From Acidimicrobiaceae bacterium (GTDB lineage: Bacteria > Actinomycetota > Acidimicrobiia > Acidimicrobiales > RAAP-2): DNA of 64,000 bases. A model generated the notes under the pieces. The model was not told the DNA's origin and did not search any database. It saw nothing but the letters and a program-made list of their open reading frames with translations. Both the position numbers and the translations under genes were made by a program. This document shows positions 26,141 through 34,834 of this stretch, piece by piece (position 1 is the stretch's first letter; every line of letters begins with the position of its first letter). The stretch lies in the NCBI GenBank assembly GCA_003133325.1, contig PKXA01000024.1, positions 1 through 64,000 of the forward strand, written 5' to 3'.

Positions 26141-26783
26141 CCGCCGGCACTCTGACCGCCTGACGCTCCGAGGATCCGGACTGAGGGTGCTCGTAACGGT
26201 AGAACTCGTCGCTCAGCCAGCCCGGCATCGCATTGGTCTCCTCGCGCAGCATCTTGAACTCCGCGACCGGCAGCGCGCCCCGCACCTGGGCGATGACCTC
26301 GGGGGTCACCTGTTTGGGCCCGAGGTAACGCAGCGCACGCAGGGCCTCGCCGGCCGGTGTGCCCGCCAGCACCAGCTCCTTGGAGGCTGCGTGCCGGAGC
26401 TGCACCCTGAGCTGACCCGACTGGACGGTCCGGCTACGGCCAGAGGTGAGGAACACCGGGGACAACGGGGCTTGGGTGCTCAGGCCGAGCCGGCGAGCGG
26501 CTTCGGCGCCATGTGCGGCGATCGACTCGCCCCGGCTCTCGGCCAGGGCCTCGGCCAGGGCCTGGGGCTCGGGAGGGACCGGTCCGGCGAGGCGGCTCGT
26601 CTTCGGCCGGTAGTAGACGCCACGAGCGGCGCGTGTGATCTCCCCAGCACGCCCTAGCCGGCTGAGCGCCTGGTCTACGGCAGCCCTCGTGCCATAGCGA
26701 AGCAGCCGCGACGTCGGGATCAGGGCCCCGGGTCCGGCCTGCTCGAACTCCTTTCGGATCGCAGTGATGGTCGACGTACTCAT
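26133..26783 (-). CDS. AbiEi/DUF6088-type antitoxin and autorepressor
   Basis: The 216-residue protein begins with a winged helix (IPTSRLLRYGTRAAVDQALSRLGRAGEITRAARGVYYRP), as in AbiEi and DUF6088 antitoxins. An alpha/beta domain follows (ESIAAHGAEAARRLGLSTQAP, LVLAGTPAGEALRALRYLG). The first gene of the pair normally represses its own promoter and counters the toxin without a tight complex (type IV). A perfect inverted repeat overlaps its start codon and is the likely operator. Confidence 0.85.
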   Translation of the reverse strand: MSTSTITAIRKEFEQAGPGALIPTSRLLRYGTRAAVDQALSRLGRAGEITRAARGVYYRPKTSRLAGPVPPEPQALAEALAESRGESIAAHGAEAARRLGLSTQAPLSPVFLTSGRSRTVQSGQLRVQLRHAASKELVLAGTPAGEALRALRYLGPKQVTPEVIAQVRGALPVAEFKMLREETNAMPGWLSDEFYRYEHPQSGSSERQAVRVPADA

Positions 26784-26811
26784 GTCAGAAATACTACATG
26801 ATTATCTGACA
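26783..26811. promoter_or_regulatory. operator-like inverted repeat of the AbiE-type pair
   Basis: TGTCAGA (26783-26789) and TCTGACA (26805-26811) are perfect inverted 7-bp arms around an AT-rich 15-bp spacer. The left arm touches the antitoxin start codon. The position fits repression by the winged-helix antitoxin. Confidence 0.6.
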
Positions 26812-27287
26812 GAGGCGAACACGCGATCCCGGCCACCTCGCTCCTTTGGTGCGCTTCAGTGGCGGCTGACCAAATCGAGGCCGGTCGGCTGTGACAAGGC
26901 ATGGAGGACCTCGTCCGTCGAGCCGAGCCGAGAGTTGGGCCGCATGCTGCCGGGACCCGTAACCAGACGGAGAAGGATGTGGTCGACGGGTCGTCAGCGC
27001 TGCGGAAACGAGTGGTCGGTGCGTTCAGGGACCGGTCATCTTCCCCGCTGAGCGCGGTTCCTCGTCCAATCTCTCGGGCGTGCTTCGTCGAGCGGGGAAG
27101 GCGACAACTGGTAGCGCCCGACCGGCATCCGATCACGAGCCGAAAGATCCTGGGCACACCGTCGCCGGAAGCTCGGTCGACACTCATTTGGCTCGCGACC
27201 ACCTGGCACCGGGAGCGGACGGCTGTGCGTCCAAGGCCGCTAGTATTCATTGTACGAGCTATTCCTCAGACGTGATATCATGGTGAT
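26812..27287. other. gap between divergent toxin-antitoxin pairs
   Basis: No convincing gene is seen in these 476 bases. Near the right end TTGTAC (about 27251) and TATCAT (about 27276-27281) would make a promoter whose transcript starts close to the GTG at 27288, giving a leaderless toxin mRNA. Confidence 0.35.
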
Positions 27288-27701
27288 GTGCCACTTCGCC
27301 TGGTTCGGGTCCCGAAGTTCGACCCTTGGCTGAGGACACTGCCGGCAATTGTTGCAGCCGACATCACCGACGGGGCGGACTATGTGTGCGAGCACGGGCG
27401 AGGGGCGGTCTTGCCCGACGTTCGGCACCGCATCCAGACCAGCCGGCACTTTCCGGATATGAGTGAGGTCCGCACCGACGACACCGTCGACGGCAAGCGA
27501 TGGGTGATGCGCGTTCTCGTCTGTTTTGTCGACCGGGACACGACACTGCTGGCATGTCTGGGAGGCAACAAGGCCGGCTACGAGGAACGGACCGGACGGG
27601 ACTGGTATGACGACCACGTACCGGTCGCCGACCAGATCGTGGATAGGTATGTCGCACAGGCAGCCGCTGCACTTACGAGGAGACCAGATCATGAGCACTG
27701 A
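27288..27701 (+). CDS. RelE/HigB-like toxin
   Basis: The 137-residue basic protein precedes an XRE-type gene with an 11-bp overlap, the toxin-first order of HigBA modules. RWVMRVLVCFVDRDTTLLACLGGNKAGY resembles the core strands of the RelE/Gp49 fold, where a Lys or Arg pair near the end of the sheet cuts mRNA. The N-terminal IVAADITDGADYVCEHGRGAVLPDVRHRIQ also fits that fold. The family call rests on layout and general pattern. The GTG start has no ribosome site. Confidence 0.65.
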   Translation: MPLRLVRVPKFDPWLRTLPAIVAADITDGADYVCEHGRGAVLPDVRHRIQTSRHFPDMSEVRTDDTVDGKRWVMRVLVCFVDRDTTLLACLGGNKAGYEERTGRDWYDDHVPVADQIVDRYVAQAAAALTRRPDHEH

Positions 27702-28071
27702 CGAGCACGACGATCCGACGCCCGAGGAATGGCTGGCGTCCGCCGACGACGATCTCGTCGTCGATGAGCCGTGGAGCCACCCCGATCCGGAGTTCGACGT
27801 ACTCCGAGACCAAGCGCGCAAGCAACGCAGGGCTGAGCACGAGATCGTCACGAGTCTCGGCGAGCTCCGCCGGGCTGCCGGCATCACTCAGGTGGACGTG
27901 GCCGAGCGGTGGGGACGGGGTCAGCCCCAGGTTTCCAAGGTCGAGCGGTCAGATCTCTCCACGGTTGAATTGACCACGCTGGCCGGCTATGTCCGGGCGA
28001 TCGGGGGTCGGCTCACCGTCACCGTCGAAGCCGGCGACCACGTCTTCTACGAAGACCTGGTGGGCTCCTGA
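27691..28071 (+). CDS. XRE-family HTH antitoxin (HigA-like)
   Basis: The 126-residue protein has an acidic N terminus (MSTDEHDDPTPEEWLASADDDL) that would cover the toxin. A C-terminal HTH_3 domain (LGELRRAAGITQVDVAERWG, QPQVSKVERSDLSTVELTTLAGYVRAIGGRL) binds DNA. GAGGAG lies 8 bp before the ATG at 27691, inside the toxin gene. It probably represses the pair together with the toxin. Confidence 0.85.
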   Translation: MSTDEHDDPTPEEWLASADDDLVVDEPWSHPDPEFDVLRDQARKQRRAEHEIVTSLGELRRAAGITQVDVAERWGRGQPQVSKVERSDLSTVELTTLAGYVRAIGGRLTVTVEAGDHVFYEDLVGS

Positions 28072-28547
28072 CTCGTTGCAGGCTGGTTTCACTTGCCCCA
28101 GTATCCGGTCAAGACACGGATATGTCAGGAGAGCCCCATTTCGTGCCCGCAGATCGAACTGTGGGCGCGATGGGGCATGGCTGCGCCAGCCTCCGGTGCG
28201 AGCGGGGGATCAGCGGTCGGTCAGGTGAGGAGCGCAATGCGCTCGTAGGCACCGAGCAGTGCGTCCGCACTCGGCCACCCGTCGATGAGCCGGACGGTCA
28301 CCTGGCGTGCACCGCGGATGACCTCGTTCGGTGATGCCCATGTTCTCGCAAGACCGGCCGGTGTCTTGTCGAACCTTCCGGTCGTCGGGGCGGCGGGGGT
28401 GTGAAGCACGCAGCTCTTGAATGCCGGTCTCATTCCGTCGCGCGCGGACGTCACCACTTCGACGCACTTGCCCCGCGCCGGGGTTGTACGCTCGGACCGC
28501 AAGGTCTGAAGTCCGGGGGTTATATAGGATCGCGGTGCCAATTACAA
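28072..28547. other. gap left of the tRNA, possible decayed gene
   Basis: A minus-strand frame (28541 to 28221) contains a few protein-like stretches, such as VTVRLIDGWPSADALLGAYE. A fragment near 28480-28520 reads VRAYNPGAG in one frame, which recalls LRAYNAATG at the N terminus of the integrase at 1392. It could be an integrase stub or chance. No intact gene is called. Confidence 0.25.
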
Positions 28548-28568
28548 ACTAGGGCAAGAACTAGGGCA
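28548..28568 (+). repeat. putative integrase arm-type sites beside the tRNA
   Basis: Two exact ACTAGGGCA copies (28548-28556 and 28560-28568), 12 bp apart, repeat the pattern at 1612-1632. They stand 42 bp left of the intact tRNA gene. There is no such pair to its right, so this looks like a hybrid attR-type site. Confidence 0.55.
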
Positions 28569-28609
28569 GGCATCGCGGGAAACTCGTAAAAGCCCTGGTC
28601 AAAGCATAC

Positions 28610-28685
28610 GGGGCAGTAGCTCAGTGGTTAGAGCAGGGGACTCATAATCCCTCGGTCGCAGGTTCGATCCCTGCCTGCCCCACCA
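28610..28685 (+). tRNA. tRNA with CAU anticodon, probably tRNA-Ile2 (lysidine type)
   Basis: A complete cloverleaf is present: acceptor GGGGCAG/CTGCCCC, D arm GCTC...GAGC, anticodon stem GGGGA/TCCCT with loop CTCATAA (CAT at 28643-28645), T arm GCAGG...CCTGC, discriminator A, and an encoded CCA. The D arm and anticodon arm closely follow bacterial Ile2 (AGCTCAGTGGTTAGAGCAGG and GACTCATAATC), so Ile2 is preferred over elongator Met. Its first 41 bp are duplicated at 1456. Confidence 0.92.
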
Positions 28686-29066
28686 TCCCAGGATCAGAGA
28701 GGTCCGCGGTTTGGCGCGAGGTTGGAATTCGGCTGAACTTTGAAATGCCCGGTCGGTGGTTCGTCGGGTCAGTACACCGGTTTCGATCCCTCATAAGTCG
28801 GTGGGGAGTGGTCGGATCGTTGGCATTCGACCTGGGGTTCTGGGATCCCGGTCACTGCGAGAGCTGCAGCCCGGTGTGTGGAAGCAGGACGTGTCACCGG
28901 AACCGTCATGAGCTCGGCGTCGTTTCGAACCCCGGAGGCCGGGGCACAGGGCCGACAGCCACTCTGCGGTGGAAGGGGATGGAGGCATTGCCAAACCGTC
29001 GGCCTTTGACCCACCGAGGCTGTTTGCGGCTGTTTGACATGGCTATCCTGACTCCCTAGATTGTTA
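28686..29066. other. intergenic region after the tRNA, no gene seen
   Basis: About 380 bases with no credible frame or RNA gene separate the island edge from the Tau-type ABC operon. Confidence 0.35.
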
Positions 29067-29087
29067 TTCCTAGTTGACTACTAGGAA
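29067..29087. promoter_or_regulatory. inverted repeat upstream of the first Tau-type ABC operon
   Basis: TTCCTAGT (29067-29074) and ACTAGGAA (29080-29087) are perfect 8-bp arms around 5 bp. TTGACT at 29074-29079 inside it could be a -35 box. The same TTCCTA/TAGGAA half-sites precede the second Tau-type operon at 56.3 kb, so a shared regulator is likely. Confidence 0.5.
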
Positions 29088-29163
29088 ACATCAGCAATAG
29101 CTGATCCCGCACTCCGCCTGACGTGAACCGACCCATCCGAATGAGAAACGAGATTCTGACCCC

Positions 29164-30246
29164 ATGCGACGCAACTCCTTTCGATCCAGTACTCCCTTGC
29201 GGGCCCTGGGCCTGATCGTGCCGCTCACCGGATTGACCCTCCTCGCCGGCGCCTGTGCCTCAAAGTCGTCGGCGTCAACCTCCACAACGTCGAACGCTCC
29301 GGTGGCCATTCACTTGGGATATCTCACCAATCTGACCCACGCGTCGGCTCTCGTTGGGGTACGTGATGGCTACTTCACCAAGGAACTCCCCAAAAACGCC
29401 ACACTGCAGTCAGCGACATTCAACGCCGGCCCAGCCGAGGTCACCGCGCTTCTGTCCGGCTCGCTCGACGTGGCTTACCTCGGACCGAGCTCGGCCATCA
29501 CCGCATTCAGCCAGTCACAGGGCAAGGGGATTCAGATCATCTCCGGTGCCACGTCCGGCGGTGCCGCCCTGGTTGTGAACGACACCATCACGACGGCAAA
29601 TCAGCTGAAGGGCAAGACACTCGCCACCCCTCAGTTGGGCAATACCCAAGATATCGCCCTGCATACTTGGCTGAAGAGCCAGCGCATCACCTTTACCGAC
29701 CCGAATGGGGGGAGTGGTGACGTCAACATTCTGCCGCAACAGAACTCCACCACGTTGACTGCATTCGAATCCGGGTCGATTGCCGGGGCCTGGGTTCCCG
29801 AACCGTGGGCGACTCGGCTGGTGGCCGAGGGCCATGGTCACGTGCTGGTCAACGAAAAGTCCCTGTGGCCCAAGGGGCAGTTCTCCACCACCGTGCTGGT
29901 GGTGACCAGCAATTTCCTCAAGAGTCATACTGATCTGGTCAACGATCTGCTGAAGGGCCAAATCGCCGCGAACAGCTATCTCAACTCATCGCCGGCTCGG
30001 GCCCAGGCTGATGCAAATGATGCGTTGGCCACCATCACCGGCAAAGCACTCAATCCGGCTGAATTGACGGCTTCGTGGTCCGAACTGAAGTTCACCGACG
30101 ACCCGATCGCGGCATCGATCGCCGCCGATGTGAAGGACGCGGCGGCGGTCGGATTCCCGACAACAAAGATCACCGGTCTCTACGACCTCGGACCGTTGAA
30201 CCAACTGTTGCAGACCGATGGACAGCCTCAGGTATCGACGTCGTGA
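29164..30246 (+). CDS. NitT/Tau-type ABC transporter substrate-binding lipoprotein
   Basis: The 360-residue protein starts with a lipoprotein signal peptide (basic MRRNSFRSS, hydrophobic core, lipobox LAGAC). The SsuA/NrtA-like binding fold follows (VAIHLGYLTNLTHASALVGVRDGYF, FNAGPAEVTALLSGSLDVAYLGPSSAI, ALHTWLKSQ, WVPEPWATRLV). Such proteins bind sulfonates, nitrate or cyanate-like anions outside the membrane and hand them to the permease. The ATPase gene starts at the overlapping GTGA, and no dioxygenase is attached to this operon. Confidence 0.88.
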   Translation: MRRNSFRSSTPLRALGLIVPLTGLTLLAGACASKSSASTSTTSNAPVAIHLGYLTNLTHASALVGVRDGYFTKELPKNATLQSATFNAGPAEVTALLSGSLDVAYLGPSSAITAFSQSQGKGIQIISGATSGGAALVVNDTITTANQLKGKTLATPQLGNTQDIALHTWLKSQRITFTDPNGGSGDVNILPQQNSTTLTAFESGSIAGAWVPEPWATRLVAEGHGHVLVNEKSLWPKGQFSTTVLVVTSNFLKSHTDLVNDLLKGQIAANSYLNSSPARAQADANDALATITGKALNPAELTASWSELKFTDDPIAASIAADVKDAAAVGFPTTKITGLYDLGPLNQLLQTDGQPQVSTS

Positions 30247-31049
30247 CGGTCACATCCATTGGGGCACCGGCGGTGTCACTCAGGGGAGTGTCGAAACGGA
30301 ACGGTGTCGGGAACGCGAGCACCACAGCGTTACAGGACATCTCCCTCGACGTGGCGGCCGGTGAGTTCGTATGTGTCGTCGGGGCATCGGGTTGTGGAAA
30401 GACGACGCTTCTCAATTTAATCGCCGGACTGGATACGCCATCTGTCGGAACGGTGCAGGTTTCCACCGCGTCCGGCGGAGGTGATGTGGCCTTCGATGGC
30501 CCGGCCGGGACAAGGGTGGCCATGATGTTTCAGGACTCGGCGCTCTTCCCGTGGTTGAGCGTGGCGGCCAATGTGGAGTTGCCCATGCGGCTGCGTGGTC
30601 TCGGGAAGGCACAGCGACGAGCGGCGGCTGCGGACCTACTCGAGCGAGTCCGCCTCGGAGGGTTCGCTCACAAGCTCCCCCACGAACTGTCGGGGGGGAT
30701 GCGCCAGCGCGTCGCTTTGGCTCGGGCCCTGGCCCAGGATGCACACCTGCTGTTGATGGACGAACCATTCGGAGCGCTCGATGCAATTTCTCGCGACCTT
30801 CTCCACGATGAGCTCGAGCGGCTTTGGGAGGAACGTCGTTTTGCGGTGATGTTCGTCACTCATAATGTGCGCGAAGCGGCTCGACTCGGTGACCGGATTG
30901 TGTTGCTGACGAGCCGGCCGGGCCGAGTTGCGGCCGTCTATCCGATCGACCTGCCCCGTCCCCGCCGTATTGCCTCCACCGAAATCGCCAATCTGGCCTC
31001 GATGGTCACGGACGAGCTCCGCTCGGAGATGCGGCGCCATGCTCGCTAG
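30243..31049 (+). CDS. NitT/Tau-type ABC transporter ATP-binding protein
   Basis: The 268-residue protein has Walker A GASGCGKTT, a Q-loop at MMFQDSALFPWLSV, the signature LSGGMRQRVALARAL, Walker B LLLMDEPFGALD and the H-loop FVTHNVREA. These are the SsuB/TauB family patterns. The GTG at 30243 overlaps the binding-protein stop; the frame is open upstream but the extension is not protein-like. It powers anion uptake with the permease that starts 11 bp inside its 3' end. Confidence 0.92.
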   Translation: MTVTSIGAPAVSLRGVSKRNGVGNASTTALQDISLDVAAGEFVCVVGASGCGKTTLLNLIAGLDTPSVGTVQVSTASGGGDVAFDGPAGTRVAMMFQDSALFPWLSVAANVELPMRLRGLGKAQRRAAAADLLERVRLGGFAHKLPHELSGGMRQRVALARALAQDAHLLLMDEPFGALDAISRDLLHDELERLWEERRFAVMFVTHNVREAARLGDRIVLLTSRPGRVAAVYPIDLPRPRRIASTEIANLASMVTDELRSEMRRHAR

Positions 31050-31935
31050 CCTCTCGCGTCCCACTCCGGGAACGCCTGGCGAAACGCTCGATGAAGATTT
31101 GGCGGGACTGGACGCGCTGGAGATACCGCTGGCGCTCGGAACCACTGGCCGGGTCCAGCGGGCGTGGGACGCGACGTGGCCCAAGTTTGGTGCCTTTGCA
31201 CTGATCCTGCTGGCATGGCAGGTCGCGGTGTGGGCACATTGGAAGCCATTCATCCTGCAAACACCGGGTACGGTTGCGCGGCAGTTGGTGGATCTGTTGG
31301 GGACATCTTCATTCTGGACCTCTGCTGGTGTGACCTTTCATCACGCCGTCATAGGGTTTGGCATCGCCATCGCCCTGGGCGCGGTTGTGGGCACTGCCGT
31401 CACCCGGGTTTCGGTCCTGCGCGCTGCCCTCGGATCACTCATCACGGGAATGCAGACCATGCCGTCGGTCCTCTGGTTCCCATTGGCGGTGATGGTGTTC
31501 GGTCTCTCGTCGAATGCCATAGTGCTCATGATCGTGCTGGGATCTTCACCGGCTATTGCCAACGGTTTCATCTCGGGTATCGACCAGGTGCCCCCGGGTC
31601 TCACCCGCGCAGGTCGAATTCTCGGGGCCCGTGGGTTCGCCCTGCAACGCCACATCGTGTTACCGGCTGCGTTGCCGGTGGTGCTCGGCAGCCTCAAACA
31701 GGGTTGGGCCTTTGCCTGGCACGCGCTCATGGCGGGCGAATTCCTCATTCAGGTGGCCGGACAGGTCGGGTTGGGTGGACGGACCGAGAACGCCCAGACT
31801 CAGGGTTACTTCGCGGTGGTCGTGGCGTTGATGACCGTGATCGTGATTGTCGGCATCGTCGTCAATACCGGTTTCAACAGGATCGATCTGGCAGTGCGCC
31901 ATCGTTACGGCCTGATCGACGCCAACGGACGCTGA
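31039..31935 (+). CDS. NitT/Tau-type ABC transporter permease
   Basis: The 298-residue protein has a long cytosolic N terminus and six membrane helices of the BPD_transp_1 family (FGAFALILLAWQVAVWAHW, FHHAVIGFGIAIALGAVVG). The coupling (EAA) loop is GRILGARGFALQRHIVLPAALP. It forms the channel of the importer encoded by the two preceding genes. ATG 31039 overlaps the ATPase stop. Confidence 0.9.
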   Translation: MLASLSRPTPGTPGETLDEDLAGLDALEIPLALGTTGRVQRAWDATWPKFGAFALILLAWQVAVWAHWKPFILQTPGTVARQLVDLLGTSSFWTSAGVTFHHAVIGFGIAIALGAVVGTAVTRVSVLRAALGSLITGMQTMPSVLWFPLAVMVFGLSSNAIVLMIVLGSSPAIANGFISGIDQVPPGLTRAGRILGARGFALQRHIVLPAALPVVLGSLKQGWAFAWHALMAGEFLIQVAGQVGLGGRTENAQTQGYFAVVVALMTVIVIVGIVVNTGFNRIDLAVRHRYGLIDANGR

Positions 31936-32023
31936 CCTCTACCTCCTCGGCGCTCACTTGTCGAAGGCTCGGGATCAGCCAGCCTGACGGCAGGGTTGAT
32001 CTGCTACCACTAGCGTCTGGCGG

Positions 32024-33220
32024 ATGGCACCCTTTCACCCCCTTCCGTTTGCCATTGTCGCCATGCTGGCGGCTGGCGTCGCGGCACCAGGGTGTTCCTC
32101 TTTTTCGTCGTCACCGACACCGTCATCTGGCAACCCGGTGCCAGGGCGCATTGCCATTGAGGGTCCGATGACCGGGCCTCAGTCGGCTACTGGTATGGAC
32201 ATGTATCGCGGCGCTCAACTTGCGATTGACCAGATCAACGCAGCCGGCGGGGTCGACGGGGTGAAGTTACGGCCGGTGCGAGCCGACGATGCGGCGCTTC
32301 CGGGTACCGGGGTCACCGTAGCCAAGCACATGGTGCAACAAGGCGTATTCGGCGTGGTGGGACCGTTCAACTCTGGAGTCGGAGTGGACAATCTCTCCAT
32401 CTACCGCTCGGTCGGCACAGCGATCGTGCGTCTCACCAGTGCCCACCAGACCCAGGGTTTCGGAGTTACCACCCAACCGATGGACGTCCAGGTGGCACCG
32501 GTGGAAGCAAAAGAGCTCACCGATCAACTCCACGCCACCCGGGTTGCCATCATCTACGACACCTCTGCCTATACGGCCAGCATCGCCACCCAGCTCGAGG
32601 GACTGTTGACGGTGGCCGGGCACGCCCCGATCACGGTCGTGCCGGTACATGAGAGCCAGACGAACTTCAACACTGTCCTGGCCACGGTCAAGGAGGCACA
32701 TCCCGACGTGCTGTATATCGCCGCCTACGGCACCGTGGCGGGCCAGATAGCCAAACAGGCAGCCCAACTCGGCGTGGGAGGCAGGTGTTTCGTGGACCTG
32801 GCTGCGCAGGGTCCCGACTTTGTCGCCGCCGCCACCGGCCCTGTGGCTCAAACATGCCTGAACAGCGGAGTACCCTCCGCTCAGCAATTTACGGGGGCGA
32901 CGGCCTACGTATCCCAGTACCAGGCCGATTTCCATGCCGCCCCAGGTACCTGGGGCACTTTTACCTATGACTCGGTGGAGCTGTTGGCGAAAGCGGTGAT
33001 GGCGGCCGGCGGCTGGAAGCAAACTGCCACTCGCGCCGCGCTCTCGCATACTGTCGATATGACTGGTATCACGGGGAAGATCACCATCGATCCGGGCACC
33101 GGGAACCGGGTCGATGCCCCGGTGGTGGTGCTCGGAATCGACCCCGCCGGCAATTACGTCATCGATCCGACGTGGGCCCTGGCCACTGGCTTCCCACTTC
33201 CCGCCAGCTCCGGTCGGTAG
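32024..33220 (+). CDS. branched-chain amino-acid type (LivJ-like) binding lipoprotein
   Basis: The 398-residue protein has a lipobox-like signal (VAAPGCSS) and a Peripla_BP_6 fold: IAIEGPMTGPQSATGMDMYRGAQLAIDQINAAGGVDG, VFGVVGPFNSGVG, RVAIIYDTSAYTASIATQLEG, DVLYIAAYGTVAGQIAKQA and TFTYDSVELLAKAV. The family binds amino acids, amides or aromatic acids outside the membrane. No Liv permease or ATPase gene is adjacent, so it must work with components encoded elsewhere or act as an orphan sensor. It lies 88 bp after the Tau-type operon. Confidence 0.85.
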   Translation: MAPFHPLPFAIVAMLAAGVAAPGCSSFSSSPTPSSGNPVPGRIAIEGPMTGPQSATGMDMYRGAQLAIDQINAAGGVDGVKLRPVRADDAALPGTGVTVAKHMVQQGVFGVVGPFNSGVGVDNLSIYRSVGTAIVRLTSAHQTQGFGVTTQPMDVQVAPVEAKELTDQLHATRVAIIYDTSAYTASIATQLEGLLTVAGHAPITVVPVHESQTNFNTVLATVKEAHPDVLYIAAYGTVAGQIAKQAAQLGVGGRCFVDLAAQGPDFVAAATGPVAQTCLNSGVPSAQQFTGATAYVSQYQADFHAAPGTWGTFTYDSVELLAKAVMAAGGWKQTATRAALSHTVDMTGITGKITIDPGTGNRVDAPVVVLGIDPAGNYVIDPTWALATGFPLPASSGR

Positions 33221-33309
33221 ACCTGGTTCGATCTTGACCTGCTCCATCACCTATCGACCAACCGACGTACCATCCAGCCACGCCGTTGCCACAATCTGAC
33301 AGGAGTCTG

Positions 33310-33687
33310 ATGAATATCGAGGAGTTTTACAGTGCCGATGAGCGGCGCCGACAGTCAGCCGAGATTGAGCTGGGGACGAACTGGTATGACGCCAGCGGAA
33401 ACCGGTACGAGCTGAGCTGGGTGGAGGACACCGGGGAGTTGTACGCCATGCTCGAGATGGTTCCCGAGGCCGGCTCGTATACGCCGTTCGGGGATGTCGA
33501 GGTGGAGAACCTCTCGGTTGACGAGGTGATTGTCACGATCATCGGCTACATCGCCACTCGCGACGAGATGGAGATCGTGCTGGCCGGATGGGAAGCCGAA
33601 ATGGCCAAACCGGACGGGATCACCTGGGTCGCAGATCGCCTCCATGAGCACGATGTGCCCGGCACCGCACCGACCTCGGCGGGCTAA
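33310..33687 (+). CDS. conserved-looking hypothetical protein
   Basis: ATG 33310 follows AGGAG at ideal spacing and encodes 125 residues, acidic and soluble, with aromatic-rich strands (GTNWYDASGNRYELSWVEDTGELYAML) and a closing helix (MEIVLAGWEAEMAKPDGITWVADRL). It looks like a well-folded alpha/beta protein, but I do not recognise the family. Its 3' end faces that of the APH-fold gene. Confidence 0.7.
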   Translation: MNIEEFYSADERRRQSAEIELGTNWYDASGNRYELSWVEDTGELYAMLEMVPEAGSYTPFGDVEVENLSVDEVIVTIIGYIATRDEMEIVLAGWEAEMAKPDGITWVADRLHEHDVPGTAPTSAG

Positions 33688-33745
33688 CTCGGTTGGCGTA
33701 CCGCCGCACCGCCATGCCGCCGCATGTCGGCGACTACCGGATCGT

Positions 33746-34834
33746 TCAGCTCCCAGGAGCGGGCAGGTCGAGCATGGTGGCCAGTAGCTGTGTGGCCAAG
33801 TTGTTGGTTTCGAAGTCCGAATCGATCGGCAGGATGTCCGAGTCCTTCAACAGGCCACCCAGCCGAGCCAAAATGAGGGCGAACCGGAAGCCGGCGAAGA
33901 CTTCGTAGTACTCGATGTTCTCCATGTCGCGTCCCAGCAGCTCGCCGTAACGGGTAATGGTGGCTTCGCGGCTGGGGAACCCCGCGGGTCGATCCAGGTT
34001 GATGGTGTCGGTGAACTGACGGTCGAAGTAGAGCCACCACCCGAGATCCATCTCCGGTTGACCCAAACAGGTCATCTCCCAATCGAGCACGGCCACACAT
34101 CTGAAATCATCGAAGATCATGTTGCCGATGCGGCTGTCTCCCCACAGCAGCGCCATCGGTGCATCTTCGGTGGGGCGGTTGGTCTCCAACCACTCGAGGG
34201 TGGCCGATGCCACAGGGATGGGTCGCCCTTCGGCGGCCCACGAGTAGAAGTTCCGGTAGTACGACAACTGTTGGTCGAGGCCGGTCGAGCCCCGGCGGGG
34301 GTTGTCGAGGAATCCGAGCCCGAGACCCCTCCAATCGGTGGCGTGCACCTTGGCCATGGCGTTCAAGCCGCTCCACCAAAGTCGTTCCTGCTCTTCTGCC
34401 GAAGCATCCACCAGCCATCCACCCGACGCATAGGGAGGATTGTCCGTTGGCACCTCCCCGTCGATGCACTCCATGACCGCGAATGGTGCTCCGAGGAGTG
34501 AGGTGTCCTCTTCGATGCCCACTACCGATGGCATGGGAACGTCGGTGTGCTCAGCCACGGTGCTCATCACCCGACACTGTCCAACAAAGTCAGGGTCGAG
34601 AAAGACCGTATAACCGGTCGGGGCCACCCGGGCCACCAGGCGATGGTGCGTAGATGCCGCTTCCGGTTCATCCCAGGTGGCGTCGAACAGGATGGTCTCG
34701 CTCGAGAATCCATTGGTCGGTGGCGACTCGAGATTGCTGACCTGAACATTGGCGATCCCGGCGATATGGGCTTCCACCCATGCCGCCAAGGTGACACCGG
34801 TCTCGGCTGGGTCGCGTTGGGTGGTCTCAGGCAT
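33746..34834 (-). CDS. APH-fold phosphotransferase family protein
   Basis: From the ATG at 34834 the protein has 362 residues and the aminoglycoside-phosphotransferase/choline-kinase fold. SSETILFDATWDE and HRLVARVAPTGY form the ATP lobe, and PFAVMECIDGEVP is the hinge. ALLWGDSRIGNMIFDD is the HGDxxxxN-type catalytic loop, here with Trp in place of His, and VLDWEMTCLGQPEMDLGWWL is the metal Asp segment. This subgroup is common beside acyl-CoA and lipid catabolism genes and probably phosphorylates a hydroxylated metabolite rather than an antibiotic. The frame is open 36 codons further upstream. Confidence 0.85.
   Translation of the reverse strand: MPETTQRDPAETGVTLAAWVEAHIAGIANVQVSNLESPPTNGFSSETILFDATWDEPEAASTHHRLVARVAPTGYTVFLDPDFVGQCRVMSTVAEHTDVPMPSVVGIEEDTSLLGAPFAVMECIDGEVPTDNPPYASGGWLVDASAEEQERLWWSGLNAMAKVHATDWRGLGLGFLDNPRRGSTGLDQQLSYYRNFYSWAAEGRPIPVASATLEWLETNRPTEDAPMALLWGDSRIGNMIFDDFRCVAVLDWEMTCLGQPEMDLGWWLYFDRQFTDTINLDRPAGFPSREATITRYGELLGRDMENIEYYEVFAGFRFALILARLGGLLKDSDILPIDSDFETNNLATQLLATMLDLPAPGS

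Noticed and set aside
29067-29087. Rho-independent terminator upstream of the Tau-type operon
   Set aside because: The dyad is AT-rich, has no T run after it, and matches the half-sites at the other Tau-type promoter, so an operator is more likely.
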